Origin: JADJNY01 sp046349615
Lineage (GTDB): Bacteria > Planctomycetota > UBA1135 > GCA-002686595
Assembly: GCA_046349615.1 (NCBI GenBank)
Contig: JAXMBZ010000010.1
Span: 1 to 64,000 of the forward strand
Direction of reading: 5' to 3'
DNA: 64,000 nucleotides
In this document: in pieces, positions 54,596 through 63,661 of the stretch
Position numbering within the stretch: position 1 is the first letter of the stretch
Layout of the letters: the number at the start of each line of letters is the position of its first letter
The notes under the pieces: model-generated
Seen by the model: only the letters and a program-made list of their open reading frames with translations
Told to the model about the DNA's origin: nothing
Databases searched by the model: none
Position numbers and translations under genes: made by a program

Positions 54596-54850
54596 ATGAA
54601 CGATGCTCAGCAACCCCAGGAAGAGTCGAAGCGCATCCTGTGCGGAGTGCTCGGAATCCTGCTCGGCAGCCTCGCCATCCACAAGTTCATCCTCGGCTAC
54701 ACGAAGGAGGGGATCATCCAGATCATCATCTCCGTCGTGACGTGCGGCTTCGGCGGCCTGATCGGCCTGATCGAGGGCATCATCTACCTCACGAAGAGCG
54801 ACGCCGACTTCGTCAACACGTACCAGCGCAACAAGAAGGGCTGGTTCTGA
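54596..54850 (+). CDS. TM2-domain membrane protein
   Basis: 84 residues. Two membrane helices: ILCGVLGILLGSLAIHKFILG and IIQIIISVVTCGFGGLIGLIEG, linked by GYTKEG, with the IHKFILGY and LIEGIIYL elements of TM2 (Pfam PF05154). A strong GAAGGAGAG site precedes the ATG. TM2 proteins are small and of unclear function. It follows pheT by 98 bases but probably has its own promoter. Confidence 0.9.
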   Translation: MNDAQQPQEESKRILCGVLGILLGSLAIHKFILGYTKEGIIQIIISVVTCGFGGLIGLIEGIIYLTKSDADFVNTYQRNKKGWF

Positions 54851-54893
54851 GCGGGCAGCTAGGACGCGGGCTTCGATCAAGTCGCGACGGATG

Positions 54894-54931
54894 ACTCAGT
54901 GCCTTGAGTTGTTTTGCTCAGGACGTTGAGT
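54894..54931. repeat. two tandem CTCA-N6-TGAG dyads
   Basis: First: ACTCA-N6-TGAGT (54894-54909). Second: CTCA-N6-TGAG followed by T (54917-54931). The centres are about 22 bases apart, two helical turns, as for a cooperative repressor or activator site. It lies 305 bases before the radical SAM gene and 44 bases after the TM2 gene. Confidence 0.5.
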
Positions 54932-55146
54932 AATCCCGGCGGTCGAGCCCGAACGCGCCGAGATCCGTCGCGCAACGCGCTCGACTCGGGGAGCTTCGCA
55001 CTCCGCCCGCCCGAGACGCCGTCGACGAGCGCGCGCCGCGCCGAGTCCCTCGGGGCGGATCGAGATGGTCTGGAACGTCCCTGAGCTCCGAGCTCCCACG
55101 CGCGTCGAAAGCACGTCCGAGAACTCTCTTCCGGGGCGTTCGTTCC

Positions 55147-55175
55147 CTGGCCGTGCCGAGGGCGCGGGCTAGACT
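55147..55175 (+). promoter_or_regulatory. candidate promoter for the radical SAM gene
   Basis: CTGGCC (55147-55152), 17-base spacer, TAGACT (55170-55175), 60 bases before the GTG start. Confidence 0.45.
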
Positions 55176-55235
55176 TGGGTCCGGCTCGGCGCGTTCGGCT
55201 CGCGCCGAGCCTCGTTCCCGGCCGACATCCCCCGC

Positions 55236-56669
55236 GTGAAGATCGTCCTCGTCAACCCGCCGAGCCCGCCCGAGTACCGCGTCAGCCGCGGGCTGATGGG
55301 CGGTTTCGGCATGGCGGTCAACCCCGGGCTGCTCTACCCGCCGATCGAGCTCGCGCACGTCGCGAGCGTCCTCGAGGCCGCGGGACACGCGGTCGTGATC
55401 CTCGACGCGGACGCGCGCGGGCTCGACGCCGAGGGCGCCCGGAAGGCGATCGTCGAGGAGCGGCCGGGGCTCGTCTGCGTCGACTCGTCCTCGACGTCGC
55501 TCGATCGCGACCTCGCCTTGTGCCGCGCCGTGCGCGCGGAGCTCGGTGTGCCCGTCGCGATCCTCGGCTCGCAGGTCACGTACACGCCGGGCGAGATCTT
55601 CCAGCACGACAACGTCGACGTCGTCGTGCGCGGCGAGCCCGAGTACACCGTTCGCGAGCTCGCCGAGCGCGTCGCGGCGAAGCGCGATCTCGCGGGCGTC
55701 GCGGGGACGAGCTGGCGTTCGCCCGACTCCAAGGGCGGCGAGGTCGTGCACGAGCCCGAGCGCGAGAAGATCGCGAACCTGGACGAGCTGCCGCTCCCCG
55801 CGCGCCACCTGCTCGACAACCAGGTGTATCGCTTCCCCGGGATCGAGGGACCGATCACGACGGTGAAGAGCTCGCGCGGGTGCCCGCTCAACTGCTCCTT
55901 CTGCGGGTACACGCTCGCGCAGGGGCTGCGCTTCCGCTTCCGCTCGCCGGAGCACGTGATCGCGGAGCTCGTCGACCTCCACCGCGTGCACAAGCTGTCG
56001 CACGTCGTCTTCCGCGACCCGATCTTCACGACGCGCAAGGACCGCATCGTCGCGATCTGCGAGGGGATCGAGCGCGAGAAGCTCGACCTCGTGTGGCAGT
56101 GCGAGACGGCGGTGAAGACGCTCGACCCCGAGCTGATCCGCGTCATGGCGCGCGCGGGTTGTCGCCACCTCTCCGTCGGCGTCGAGTCGGGCAACGTCGA
56201 GATCCAGCGGAAGCACTGCGGCTCGAAGCTGCTCGACGGGCAGAAGAAGCTCGACGTCGCGCGCAGCCTCGCCGTGTTCGACGCGTGCCGCGAGCACGGG
56301 ATCGAGACGCGCGCGTTCTGCATGGTCGGCTTCCCCGAGGAGACGCCGGCGATGGTCGAGGAGACGTTCGACCTGGTCGAGACGCTCGATCCGGATCAGG
56401 TGCAGTTCTGCGCGGTGACCGCGTACCCGGGCACGCCGCTCTACAAGTTCCTGCACGGCGAGCGCGACTTCGACTACGCGACGATGACGGGCTTCCAGGC
56501 GCTCGAGGGCAACGAGCACATGACCAAGGAAGCGATCGAGGCGAAGATCCGCGAGGGGTATCGGCGCTTCTACGGCCGCCCGAAGCGCCTCGCGCGCGAG
56601 CTCAAGCACCCGGTGCGCCTCGCGGGCAAGGTCGCGCGGTATCTGACGCTGTTCAAGAAGCGGGCGTGA
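55236..56669 (+). CDS. B12-binding-type radical SAM protein
   Basis: 477 residues. Residues 1-140 have the Rossmann-like fold of B12-binding radical SAM enzymes (MKIVLVNPPSP, then PPIELAHVASVLEAAGH and VVVRGEPEYTVREL), but the DxHxxG cobalt-ligating motif is missing. The [4Fe-4S] site is C216, C220, C223 in SRGCPLNCSFC. Later blocks (CRHLSVGVESGN, FCMVGFPEET, DQVQFCAVTAYPGTPLY) follow the methyltransferase/anaerobic cyclase type. The substrate is unknown; the group includes enzymes that methylate or rearrange lipids, hopanoids and cofactors. GTG start. Confidence 0.88.
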   Translation: MKIVLVNPPSPPEYRVSRGLMGGFGMAVNPGLLYPPIELAHVASVLEAAGHAVVILDADARGLDAEGARKAIVEERPGLVCVDSSSTSLDRDLALCRAVRAELGVPVAILGSQVTYTPGEIFQHDNVDVVVRGEPEYTVRELAERVAAKRDLAGVAGTSWRSPDSKGGEVVHEPEREKIANLDELPLPARHLLDNQVYRFPGIEGPITTVKSSRGCPLNCSFCGYTLAQGLRFRFRSPEHVIAELVDLHRVHKLSHVVFRDPIFTTRKDRIVAICEGIEREKLDLVWQCETAVKTLDPELIRVMARAGCRHLSVGVESGNVEIQRKHCGSKLLDGQKKLDVARSLAVFDACREHGIETRAFCMVGFPEETPAMVEETFDLVETLDPDQVQFCAVTAYPGTPLYKFLHGERDFDYATMTGFQALEGNEHMTKEAIEAKIREGYRRFYGRPKRLARELKHPVRLAGKVARYLTLFKKRA

Positions 56670-56793
56670 GGGCGGCTCGGTCCGCGGACTCGGCAAGACG
56701 ATGGAGTGAGACCGCGGTCTCGTGACAGAAGCACCGGATCTCGAGCAACCCTGGACGGACTCTGGGGTTGCAGGCCGCGTTCCGGTGGCGTGC

Positions 56794-58182
56794 ATGCTCC
56801 CGATATTCCTCCTCACCTGTCTTTCGATCCCTGCGCTGCATCAGGCCCCGTTCGTCGACGCACAGACCTCGCCGCCGTTTTCTTCGAGTCGGGCGGGCGC
56901 GAGCGAGAGCCATTTCGGTCGGCGTTTCGCCACGATCGGAGACGTCGATGGCGATGGTGTTTACGACCATGCGATCGGCGACTGCAGTCCGGGCTCGGAG
57001 CGTCGCGAGTCTGGCCGCGTGTGGATCTTCTCGGGGAAGGCGGGCACGCTTCTCGGTGTCCTCGAGGGTGCCGGTGCACCCGATAGCGACAGGATCCAGG
57101 GCCCGCCGACCCGCACGTTCCAGCCATCGCTCACCTACGCTCCCGCTGCTTTCGGCGCGGCGTTCGCCATCGCAGGCGACGTCGACGCAGACGGGTACAC
57201 CGACTTCCTCGTCTCGGCCTGGGCGGGTGCGATCGACGAGGACCGTTCTCCTCACTGGCGTCACGGGTACGTGCGCCTGTACTCGGGTCGTGAGCTCCGT
57301 CTCCTGCGCGAGATTCCCTCGGATGCGGACTCGGACGGCTTCGGGAGCGCGCTCGATGCTGCGGATGTCGACGGCGATGGGGTGCTCGATTGGATCATCG
57401 GGGCACCCGGGACGAGCACGGGCGGAGAGGCTGATCGAAGCAATGGGCGCGTGCTGATCCACGGAGGGAAGGACGGTCGGCTCCTGTCGGTCGTTCGGAG
57501 TGACAGCCCGCGTTCAGACGGGTTCGGTCACTCCGTGTGCGCCGTCACCGACATGGATGCCGACGGCCGCCCCGACCTCGCGATCGGAGCACCGTGGGAG
57601 GCACCACCTGACGCTGACGCAGACGCGGACGGGTGCGTGTACCTGGCTTCGAGTCGTGGAGGACGGATACTCCGGGTGCTGCGCAGCGAGCAGCGGCGGT
57701 GCGAGACCGGCGCTCGCTTTGGCTGGACGCTCACACGGACGAGCGACCAGAGCGGCGACGGAGTGCCCGACTTCCTCGTCGGTTGCCTCCACAGCTCGAC
57801 GCGCGCGTACTCCGGAAAGGGCGCGGCGCTGTTGTGCGACTACGAGCACTACCTCGAACCGCAGCTGCCCTGGGGAGCGGCGAACTCGATGTGTGCCCTC
57901 TCGGATCTGGATCGCGATGGTGTCCCGGAGGTCGCGGTCGGTTCCGAAGATCCATCGGACCTCGAGCGGAGGCGGAGCGTCACGGTCTTCTCGGGGCGCA
58001 CGGGGTCCGTGCTCCACGTGATTGACGCCGGGCGAAGCTTCGCAAACGTCGCGAACGGAGGAGATGTCGACGGCGATGGCCTCGATGACTTGCTCGTCGG
58101 GCTCTGGCAGGAGGACCGCGTCGTCGTGTACTCGGGCGCCACATGGTTCCCGATCCGCGAACTCCGTAGACACAAGCGCTGA
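56794..58182 (+). CDS. secreted FG-GAP beta-propeller protein
   Basis: 462 residues. Seven FG-GAP repeats can be counted by their calcium loops: GDVDGDGVYD, GDVDADGYTD, ADVDGDGVLD, TDMDADGRPD, DQSGDGVPD, SDLDRDGVPE and GDVDGDGLDD, each followed by a hydrophobic strand such as WIIGAPG. That number matches the seven-bladed integrin-alpha propeller. It starts MLPIFLLTCLSIPAL, a signal peptide; a GTG 72 bases upstream (56722) is an alternative start. Likely a surface adhesion or binding protein. Its codon use is looser in GC than its neighbours. Confidence 0.83.
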   Translation: MLPIFLLTCLSIPALHQAPFVDAQTSPPFSSSRAGASESHFGRRFATIGDVDGDGVYDHAIGDCSPGSERRESGRVWIFSGKAGTLLGVLEGAGAPDSDRIQGPPTRTFQPSLTYAPAAFGAAFAIAGDVDADGYTDFLVSAWAGAIDEDRSPHWRHGYVRLYSGRELRLLREIPSDADSDGFGSALDAADVDGDGVLDWIIGAPGTSTGGEADRSNGRVLIHGGKDGRLLSVVRSDSPRSDGFGHSVCAVTDMDADGRPDLAIGAPWEAPPDADADADGCVYLASSRGGRILRVLRSEQRRCETGARFGWTLTRTSDQSGDGVPDFLVGCLHSSTRAYSGKGAALLCDYEHYLEPQLPWGAANSMCALSDLDRDGVPEVAVGSEDPSDLERRRSVTVFSGRTGSVLHVIDAGRSFANVANGGDVDGDGLDDLLVGLWQEDRVVVYSGATWFPIRELRRHKR

Positions 58183-58242
58183 CTCGCGAGCGTTCTTCGG
58201 GATCCTGCGCTGCGTTCCGAAGATCTGGCGGCGGTGGCAAGA

Positions 58243-58839
58243 TCACCGTGCGGCCGCCGGCTCGACACCCGCCTCACGCGCGAGCTTCGCGAAGTCCGTC
58301 TCGCGCAGGTAGTGCACGAGCTGCTCGTTCCATGCGTGGAACTCGTAGCCGCCTTCGCGCAGCTCCCGGATCGCGTCCTCGCGGCTCCACCCGTCGAACA
58401 CGATGCGCGCGACGGCGCACATCGTGCCCGTGCGGTCCGCGCCGTGCGCGCAGTGCACGAACACCGGCTGGTTCGCGGGATCGGCGACGAAGCGCAGGAA
58501 GCGCACGACGTCTTCGTCCTCGGGATGCAGCGTGTGGAACTCGATGTGTTCGAACCGGAGCGCGCATCCCTCGGGCGGATGGTCGTCGTGGAAGCCGCGC
58601 AGCGAGAGCACGCTCTTCACGCCGAGCGCTTCGAGCTCCTTCCATCCCTCCGCCGTCGGCTGCGCGCCGCGGTAGAGCATGGCGCTTTGGCGGTGGAGGT
58701 TCGGCAGGCCCGGCCGATCGAGGACCTCGCTCCACTCGTCGGGACGGGTCGGGTTGTTCCACCCGAGCGTGGTGCACGGGCCGAAGCAGGCGGGGGTGGA
58801 CGGAAGGAGGAGCAGGAAGGCGAGCGTGGTTCGGCGCAT
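58243..58839 (-). CDS. exported tyrosine/dual-specificity phosphatase
   Basis: 198 residues. The active-site loop is HCAHGADRTG with the nucleophile C130 and R136 (CX5R). Earlier, LGVKSVLSLRGFHDD is the usual strand and loop of bacterial and plant DSP-like enzymes (Siw14/DUF442-like). MRRTTLAFLLLLPSTPAC is an export signal, possibly lipoprotein (TPAC). So it is a periplasmic or surface phosphatase of unknown substrate: phospho-Tyr, inositol phosphate or a sugar phosphate. It is divergent from the nuclease-like gene at 58939, with 99 bases between. Confidence 0.82.
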   Translation of the reverse strand: MRRTTLAFLLLLPSTPACFGPCTTLGWNNPTRPDEWSEVLDRPGLPNLHRQSAMLYRGAQPTAEGWKELEALGVKSVLSLRGFHDDHPPEGCALRFEHIEFHTLHPEDEDVVRFLRFVADPANQPVFVHCAHGADRTGTMCAVARIVFDGWSREDAIRELREGGYEFHAWNEQLVHYLRETDFAKLAREAGVEPAAAR

Positions 58840-58938
58840 GGTCGTGAGCGAGTGCAGGACGGAGCGCGCGGGGTTTCGACGCGCGGAGAGGATCTCCGTC
58901 TCGGAGCGCTCGACCGAAGATACGATCCGGCACCCCGC

Positions 58939-59634
58939 ATGCCCCGCTCGTCCCCGCTCGTCGCCCGCATCGCGCTGCTCGAAGCGCACCACGGCCGCGT
59001 CGCGTCGCTGCCGCCGCGCGCTCCGCTCGAGTGGATCCTGTGGGAGAACGTCGCGTACCTGCAGACCGACGAGCGCCGGCTCGCGTGCTACCGCGCGCTC
59101 GAAGCCAAGGTCGGCCTCACGGCGGAAGACCTCGCGCGCGCGCCGCGCTCCGTGCTGCTCGCGCTCGCGAAGCAGGGCGGCATGCTGCCCGCGGAGCGCG
59201 CGGACAAGCTGCGCGCGATCGGCGCGCTCGCGCTCGAGCACGGCGGGAAGGACTTGAGGAGCGTGCTCGCGCTCCCGCTGCCGAAGGCGCGCAAGGTGCT
59301 CGCGCTCTTCCCCGGCATCGGCGCGCCCGGCGCGGAGAAGATCCTGATGCTCTGCGGCGCGAGCCGCGAGCTCGCGCTCGAATCGAACGGCCTGCGCGTG
59401 CTCACGCGCCTCGGCTACGGCGTGGACGACGGGAACTACGCGCGCACGTACCGCTCGGTGCAGGCCGCGATCGCGAAGGAGCTCCGCGCGGACGCGGCGT
59501 GGTTGCGCGGCGCGCACGAGCTCCTCCGCGCGCACGGCAAGACCACCTGCCGGCGCGGCGAGCCCGCGTGCGACGCGTGTCCGCTCGCGAAGGGCTGCGC
59601 GTTCGCGGGCGCGGCGGACGAGCGCGGCGGCTGA
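58939..59634 (+). CDS. endonuclease III-like HhH iron-sulfur protein with altered catalytic residues
   Basis: 231 residues in the HhH-GPD fold. The hairpin is LFPGIGAPGAEKIL, and the C-terminal cluster C204, C211, C214, C220 has exactly the C-X6-C-X2-C-X5-C spacing of endonuclease III/MutY. Two catalytic positions look changed: Lys120 of E. coli Nth aligns with P130, and Asp138 with E148 (in LESNGLRV for VDTHIFRV). It may bind damaged or AP DNA without glycosylase-lyase activity, or act by an unknown route. It is not the canonical nth or mutY. It stands alone between two unrelated genes. Confidence 0.8.
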   Translation: MPRSSPLVARIALLEAHHGRVASLPPRAPLEWILWENVAYLQTDERRLACYRALEAKVGLTAEDLARAPRSVLLALAKQGGMLPAERADKLRAIGALALEHGGKDLRSVLALPLPKARKVLALFPGIGAPGAEKILMLCGASRELALESNGLRVLTRLGYGVDDGNYARTYRSVQAAIAKELRADAAWLRGAHELLRAHGKTTCRRGEPACDACPLAKGCAFAGAADERGG

Positions 59635-59736
59635 CGCGCGCTGAGGCCGCTCTCGAGCGGCGCTCGCGGCGCTTCGTCGACGCGTGCGACTCGACGGACC
59701 TCGCCCTGGAACTTCGAGGCCGTGCCCGCGCGTCCG

Positions 59737-59765
59737 TTGGCTCGTCCGCGACCCCTCGCTAGGCT
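59737..59765 (+). promoter_or_regulatory. candidate promoter for acs
   Basis: TTGGCT (59737-59742), 17-base spacer, TAGGCT (59760-59765), 23 bases before the acs ATG. Confidence 0.5.
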
Positions 59766-59788
59766 GGGCGATCCCCCCCGGAGGCCCC

Positions 59789-61735
59789 ATGTCGCAGATC
59801 GAGAACGTCCTGCACGAGAACCGTCACTTCCCGCCGTCGCGCGACTTCTCGGCCAAGGCGCGCCTCGGGCGCGAAGAGGACTACCAGCGCATGTACAAGG
59901 CGTCGCTGGAGAAGCCCGACGAGTTCTGGGGCCGCATCGCGCGCGAGCTTCCGTGGATGCAGCCGTTCACGAAGGTGCTCGACTGGACGAACGCGCCGTT
60001 CGCGAAGTGGTTCGTCGGCGGCAAGCTGAACGCCTCCGCGGTCTGCCTCGATCAACACGTCGTCGGTCCGCGCGCGCAGAAGCGCGCGATCGTGTGGGAG
60101 GGCGAGCCCGGCGACACGCGCACGCTGACCTACGCGGAGCTCCACCTCGAGGTCTGCCGCTTCGCGAACGTGCTCAAGGCGCGCGGCGTGAAGCGCGGCG
60201 ACCGCGTCGCGATCTACATGCCGATGATCCCCGAGGCGGCGATCGCGATGCTCGCCTGCGCGCGCATCGGCGCCGCGCACTCCGTCGTCTTCGGCGGCTT
60301 CGCCGCGCACGCGCTGCGCGAGCGCATCCTCGACGGTGGGTGCACCGCGGTCATCACCGCGGACGGGAGCTTCCGCCGCGGCGCCGTGCAGGCGTTGAAG
60401 CCGCAGGTCGACGAGGCCGTGCAGGGGCTCGCGCAGGTCCACACGGTGCTCGTCGTGCAGCGCTCGAAGAACCCCGTGCCGTGGGTGAGGGGCCGCGACG
60501 TCTGGTACCACGACCTCGCGCCGCAGGTCTCGGTCGAGTGCGAGCCCGAGGCGATGGACAGCGAGGACCTGCTCTTCCTGCTCTATACCTCCGGCTCCAC
60601 CGGCAAGCCGAAGGGGATCGTGCACACGACCGGCGGCTACATGGTCGGTGCGTACCTCACGACGCAATACGTGTTCGACCTGCGCGACGAGGACGTCTTC
60701 TGGTGCACCGCCGACGTCGGCTGGGTGACGGGGCACACGTACATCGTGTACGGCCCGCTCGCGAACGGCGCGACGCTCGTCATGTACGAAGGCGCGCCGA
60801 ACGCTCCGCACCAAGGGCGCTTCTGGGAGCTGATCGACAAGCACCAGGTCAGCGTCTTCTACACGGCGCCGACCGCGATCCGCACGTTCATGCGCTGGGG
60901 CGACGACGTGCCCGCGAAGTACTCGCTCACCTCGCTGCGCCTGCTCGGGTCCGTCGGCGAACCGATCAACCCCGAGGCGTGGATGTGGTACCACCGCACG
61001 ATCGGCCGCGAGCGCTGCCCGATCGTCGACACGTGGTGGCAGACGGAGACTGGGAGCATCCTGATCACGCCGCTCCCGGGCATCACGTCGACGCAGCCGG
61101 GCTCCGCGACGCGCCCGTTCTTCGGGATCGAGCCCGCGATCGTCGACGACGGCGGCAAGGAGCTCGGACCCAACCAGGGCGGCTTCCTCGTGCTCAAGCG
61201 GCCGTGGCCGTCGATGCTCCGCGGCATCTGGGGCAACGAGGAGCGCTTCAAGGACGGCTACTGGAAGAAGTACCCCGGCTGGTACTTCACCGGCGACGGC
61301 GCGCGCCGCGACGAGAAGGGGTACTTCTGGATCCTCGGGCGCGTCGACGACGTGATCAACGTGAGCGGGCACCGCTTGTCGACGATGGAGGTCGAGAGCG
61401 CGCTCGTCGCGCACGCGAAGGTGTGCGAGGCCGCCGTCGTCGGCCGGCCGGACTCGATGACGGGGCAGGCGATCTGTGCGTTCGTCACCGTCGGCAAGGA
61501 CCTCGAGCCCGACGATGCGCTGCGCGAAGAGCTCAAGGAGCACGTCGCGCACGAGATCGGCAAGCTCGCGCGGCCCGCGGAGATCCGCTTCACCGACGCG
61601 CTCCCGAAAACCCGCAGCGGGAAGATCATGCGCCGGCTCCTGCGCGACATCGCCGCGGGCGTCGAGACCGTCCAGGACACGAGCACGCTCGAGGACTACA
61701 CGATCCTCGCGCGGCTCCGGCACGACGACGAGTGA
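59789..61735 (+). CDS. acs: acetyl-CoA synthetase
   Basis: 648 residues, standard Acs length. P-loop-like [20 protein letters not shown], the acetate/AMP pocket [12 protein letters not shown], hinge [16 protein letters not shown] and the regulatory lysine in [15 protein letters not shown], which is acetylated in other bacteria to switch the enzyme off. It makes acetyl-CoA from acetate, ATP and CoA. GGAGG lies 5 bases before the ATG. The second AMP-ligase gene follows after 16 bases. Confidence 0.97.
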   Translation: MSQIENVLHENRHFPPSRDFSAKARLGREEDYQRMYKASLEKPDEFWGRIARELPWMQPFTKVLDWTNAPFAKWFVGGKLNASAVCLDQHVVGPRAQKRAIVWEGEPGDTRTLTYAELHLEVCRFANVLKARGVKRGDRVAIYMPMIPEAAIAMLACARIGAAHSVVFGGFAAHALRERILDGGCTAVITADGSFRRGAVQALKPQVDEAVQGLAQVHTVLVVQRSKNPVPWVRGRDVWYHDLAPQVSVECEPEAMDSEDLLFLLYTSGSTGKPKGIVHTTGGYMVGAYLTTQYVFDLRDEDVFWCTADVGWVTGHTYIVYGPLANGATLVMYEGAPNAPHQGRFWELIDKHQVSVFYTAPTAIRTFMRWGDDVPAKYSLTSLRLLGSVGEPINPEAWMWYHRTIGRERCPIVDTWWQTETGSILITPLPGITSTQPGSATRPFFGIEPAIVDDGGKELGPNQGGFLVLKRPWPSMLRGIWGNEERFKDGYWKKYPGWYFTGDGARRDEKGYFWILGRVDDVINVSGHRLSTMEVESALVAHAKVCEAAVVGRPDSMTGQAICAFVTVGKDLEPDDALREELKEHVAHEIGKLARPAEIRFTDALPKTRSGKIMRRLLRDIAAGVETVQDTSTLEDYTILARLRHDDE

Positions 61736-61751
61736 GCGTTCGACGCGCGCG

Positions 61752-63311
61752 ATGAACCTCTGGCACACGCTCGAGCGTGCGGCACGCCTCCATCCTCGCC
61801 GCGTCGCCGTCGTCGAGGACGGACGCGCCACCGACTACGCGCGCTTCCGCGCGCGTTGCGCGGCGTTCGCGCGCGTGCTCCGCGCGCGCGGGGTCGCGCC
61901 GGGCGACCGCGTGTCGATCCTCGCATGGAACGGCCAGGCCTTCCTCGAGGCGTACTACGCGGCCGCGGGGCTCGGCGCGGTCCTGAACCCGCTCAACGTG
62001 CGCCTGGTCGCGCGCGAGCAGCGCGAGATCCTCGCCGACTGCGGTCCACGCGTGCTCGTCGCGGATCCCTCCTTCGCGCCGCTCGTCGCGGACCTCGTCG
62101 CGGCTCCGACCTCGATCGAGCACGTGCTCTGGACTCCCGGCGTCGTGCCCGCGCAGGGCGCGGTCCTCGAGCAGGAGCTCGAAGCGGAACTCGCGCGCGG
62201 CGAGGGCGCGTTCACCCCCGAACTCGTGCCGGGCGATGCGCTCGCGCACCTCTACTACACGAGCGGGACCACGGGCCGCGCGAAGGGCGTGATGTTGACG
62301 CATCGGAACGTCTCCGTGCACGCGCTCGGCACGCTCGCGGAACTCGGGCTCTCCGAGCGCGACACGTGGGCGCACATCGCGCCGCTCTTCCACTTGGCGG
62401 ATGCCTGGGCGACGTTCGCGATCACGTGGGCGGGCGGCAAGCACGTCGTGCTGCCCAAGTTCGAAGCGCTCGCCGCGCTCGACCTGCTCGAGCGCGAGCG
62501 CGTGACGCTCACGAACCTGATCCCGACGATGCTCAACTTGATGGTGCGCCATCCGAGCGCGCGCGACCGCGATTGGTCGAGCCTGCGCCTCGTGCTCTCG
62601 GGCGGCGCGCCGATCGCGCCGCAGGTCGTGCGCGAGATCCTCGAGGTGTTCCGCTGCGAGTACGTGCAGACGTACGGGATGACGGAGACGAGCCCGTACC
62701 TGACGCTCAGCCTGCTCAAGGAGCACCTGCGCGCGCTCTCGCCGGAGGAACAGCTCGCGTACCGCGCGAAGACCGGCCGGCCGTTCGCGACGGTCGAGCT
62801 CCAGGTCGTCGACGCGAACGACGTCGAAGTCCCCGCGGACGAGCGCACGGTGGGGGAGATCCGCGTCCGCGGAGAGACCGTGACGCCCGGCTACTGGAAC
62901 CGTCCCGAGGAGACCGCGGCGGCGCTGCGCGGCGGGTGGCTCTACACGGGCGACCTCGCGGTGCTCGACGCGGAGGGCTACGTCTCGATCGTCGACCGCA
63001 AGAAGGACGTCATCCTGACCGGCGGAGAGAACGTGTACTCGACCGAGGTGGAGCACGTGCTCTACGAGCACGACGGTGTGCTCGAGGCGGCCGTGTTCGC
63101 GCGCCCGGACGAGGTGTGGGGCGAACGCGTGTGCGCGGCGGTGGTGCCGAGGCCGGGCCGGCGGCTCGTCCCCGAGGAACTTGGCGCCTTCTGTCGCGCG
63201 CGCCTCGCGGGGTACAAGGTGCCGCGGGAGTTCCGCTTCCTCGAGAGCCTGCCGCGCACGGGGAGTGGGAAGCTCATGAAGCGCGCGCTGCGCGACGCCC
63301 CGCCCGCCTGA
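61752..63311 (+). CDS. acyl-CoA synthetase (AMP-forming), medium/long-chain type
   Basis: 519 residues in the ANL superfamily. Motif A3 is LYYTSGTTGRAKGVMLTH, A5 YGMTETSPYL, A8 YTGDLAVLDAEGYVSIVDRKKD and A10 PRTGSGKLMKR. Like acyl-CoA ligases it has the short N-terminus MNLWHTLERAARLHPRRVAV. The substrate could be a fatty acid, an aromatic acid or a short branched acid; the sequence does not decide. It begins 16 bases after acs, so the two probably share a transcript and feed CoA thioesters into the same metabolism. Confidence 0.92.
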   Translation: MNLWHTLERAARLHPRRVAVVEDGRATDYARFRARCAAFARVLRARGVAPGDRVSILAWNGQAFLEAYYAAAGLGAVLNPLNVRLVAREQREILADCGPRVLVADPSFAPLVADLVAAPTSIEHVLWTPGVVPAQGAVLEQELEAELARGEGAFTPELVPGDALAHLYYTSGTTGRAKGVMLTHRNVSVHALGTLAELGLSERDTWAHIAPLFHLADAWATFAITWAGGKHVVLPKFEALAALDLLERERVTLTNLIPTMLNLMVRHPSARDRDWSSLRLVLSGGAPIAPQVVREILEVFRCEYVQTYGMTETSPYLTLSLLKEHLRALSPEEQLAYRAKTGRPFATVELQVVDANDVEVPADERTVGEIRVRGETVTPGYWNRPEETAAALRGGWLYTGDLAVLDAEGYVSIVDRKKDVILTGGENVYSTEVEHVLYEHDGVLEAAVFARPDEVWGERVCAAVVPRPGRRLVPEELGAFCRARLAGYKVPREFRFLESLPRTGSGKLMKRALRDAPPA

Positions 63312-63661
63312 GGCCCGGGGGCGGTCCCGGTCGGCAGGTGCGGCCCGGTCGACGCCGCTCCGGCGGCAGCCGCCGACTCGGGGCCCGACTCCCCGTCCCC
63401 GTCTTCGAACCCGGCCGACGCGCCGAACTGGCAGGAAAGAACGGCCCAAACCAGGAAGAATCTTCCAATTCGCATTGACGCCGCCGGGGGGGCTCGACAG
63501 GATGTCGGAACTGCGCGCCCCGTTTCGGGGGCGCCCTGGGCGCCGCGTGCGCCACCGGGCCGGCCTCCGACGCGCACCGCACCTTTGGAGCCACACCCCG
63601 CCCCGCTCGGCCGCCCCCGCGGCGTCGCGCGCGGGCTGCAACTGGAAGGACACCTGGGACC
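63312..63661. other. intergenic region before the last gene
   Basis: 350 bases without a convincing gene. It contains a perfect GGAAGA-A-TCTTCC dyad (63454-63466) in an AT-richer patch and a possible promoter at 63475-63503. The first 140 bases are GC-rich with no clear structure. Confidence 0.55.
63475..63503 (+). promoter_or_regulatory. candidate promoter for the secreted protein
   Basis: TTGACG (63475-63480), 17-base spacer, CAGGAT (63498-63503). The -10 match is weak, but the -35 is close to consensus and an AT-rich dyad lies just upstream. Confidence 0.35.

Larger units (their letters stand above)
54851..55235. other. intergenic region before the radical SAM gene
   Basis: 385 bases without a convincing gene. 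It includes two CTCA-N6-TGAG dyads (54894-54931) in a locally AT-richer island and a promoter at 55147-55175. The stretch 54932-55146 has no recognisable feature. Confidence 0.6.

Noticed and set aside
54896..55114. Short minus-strand open frame in the gap before the radical SAM gene
   Set aside because: Composition is Arg-rich and shadow-like, with no motif; the dyads and promoter explain the region better.
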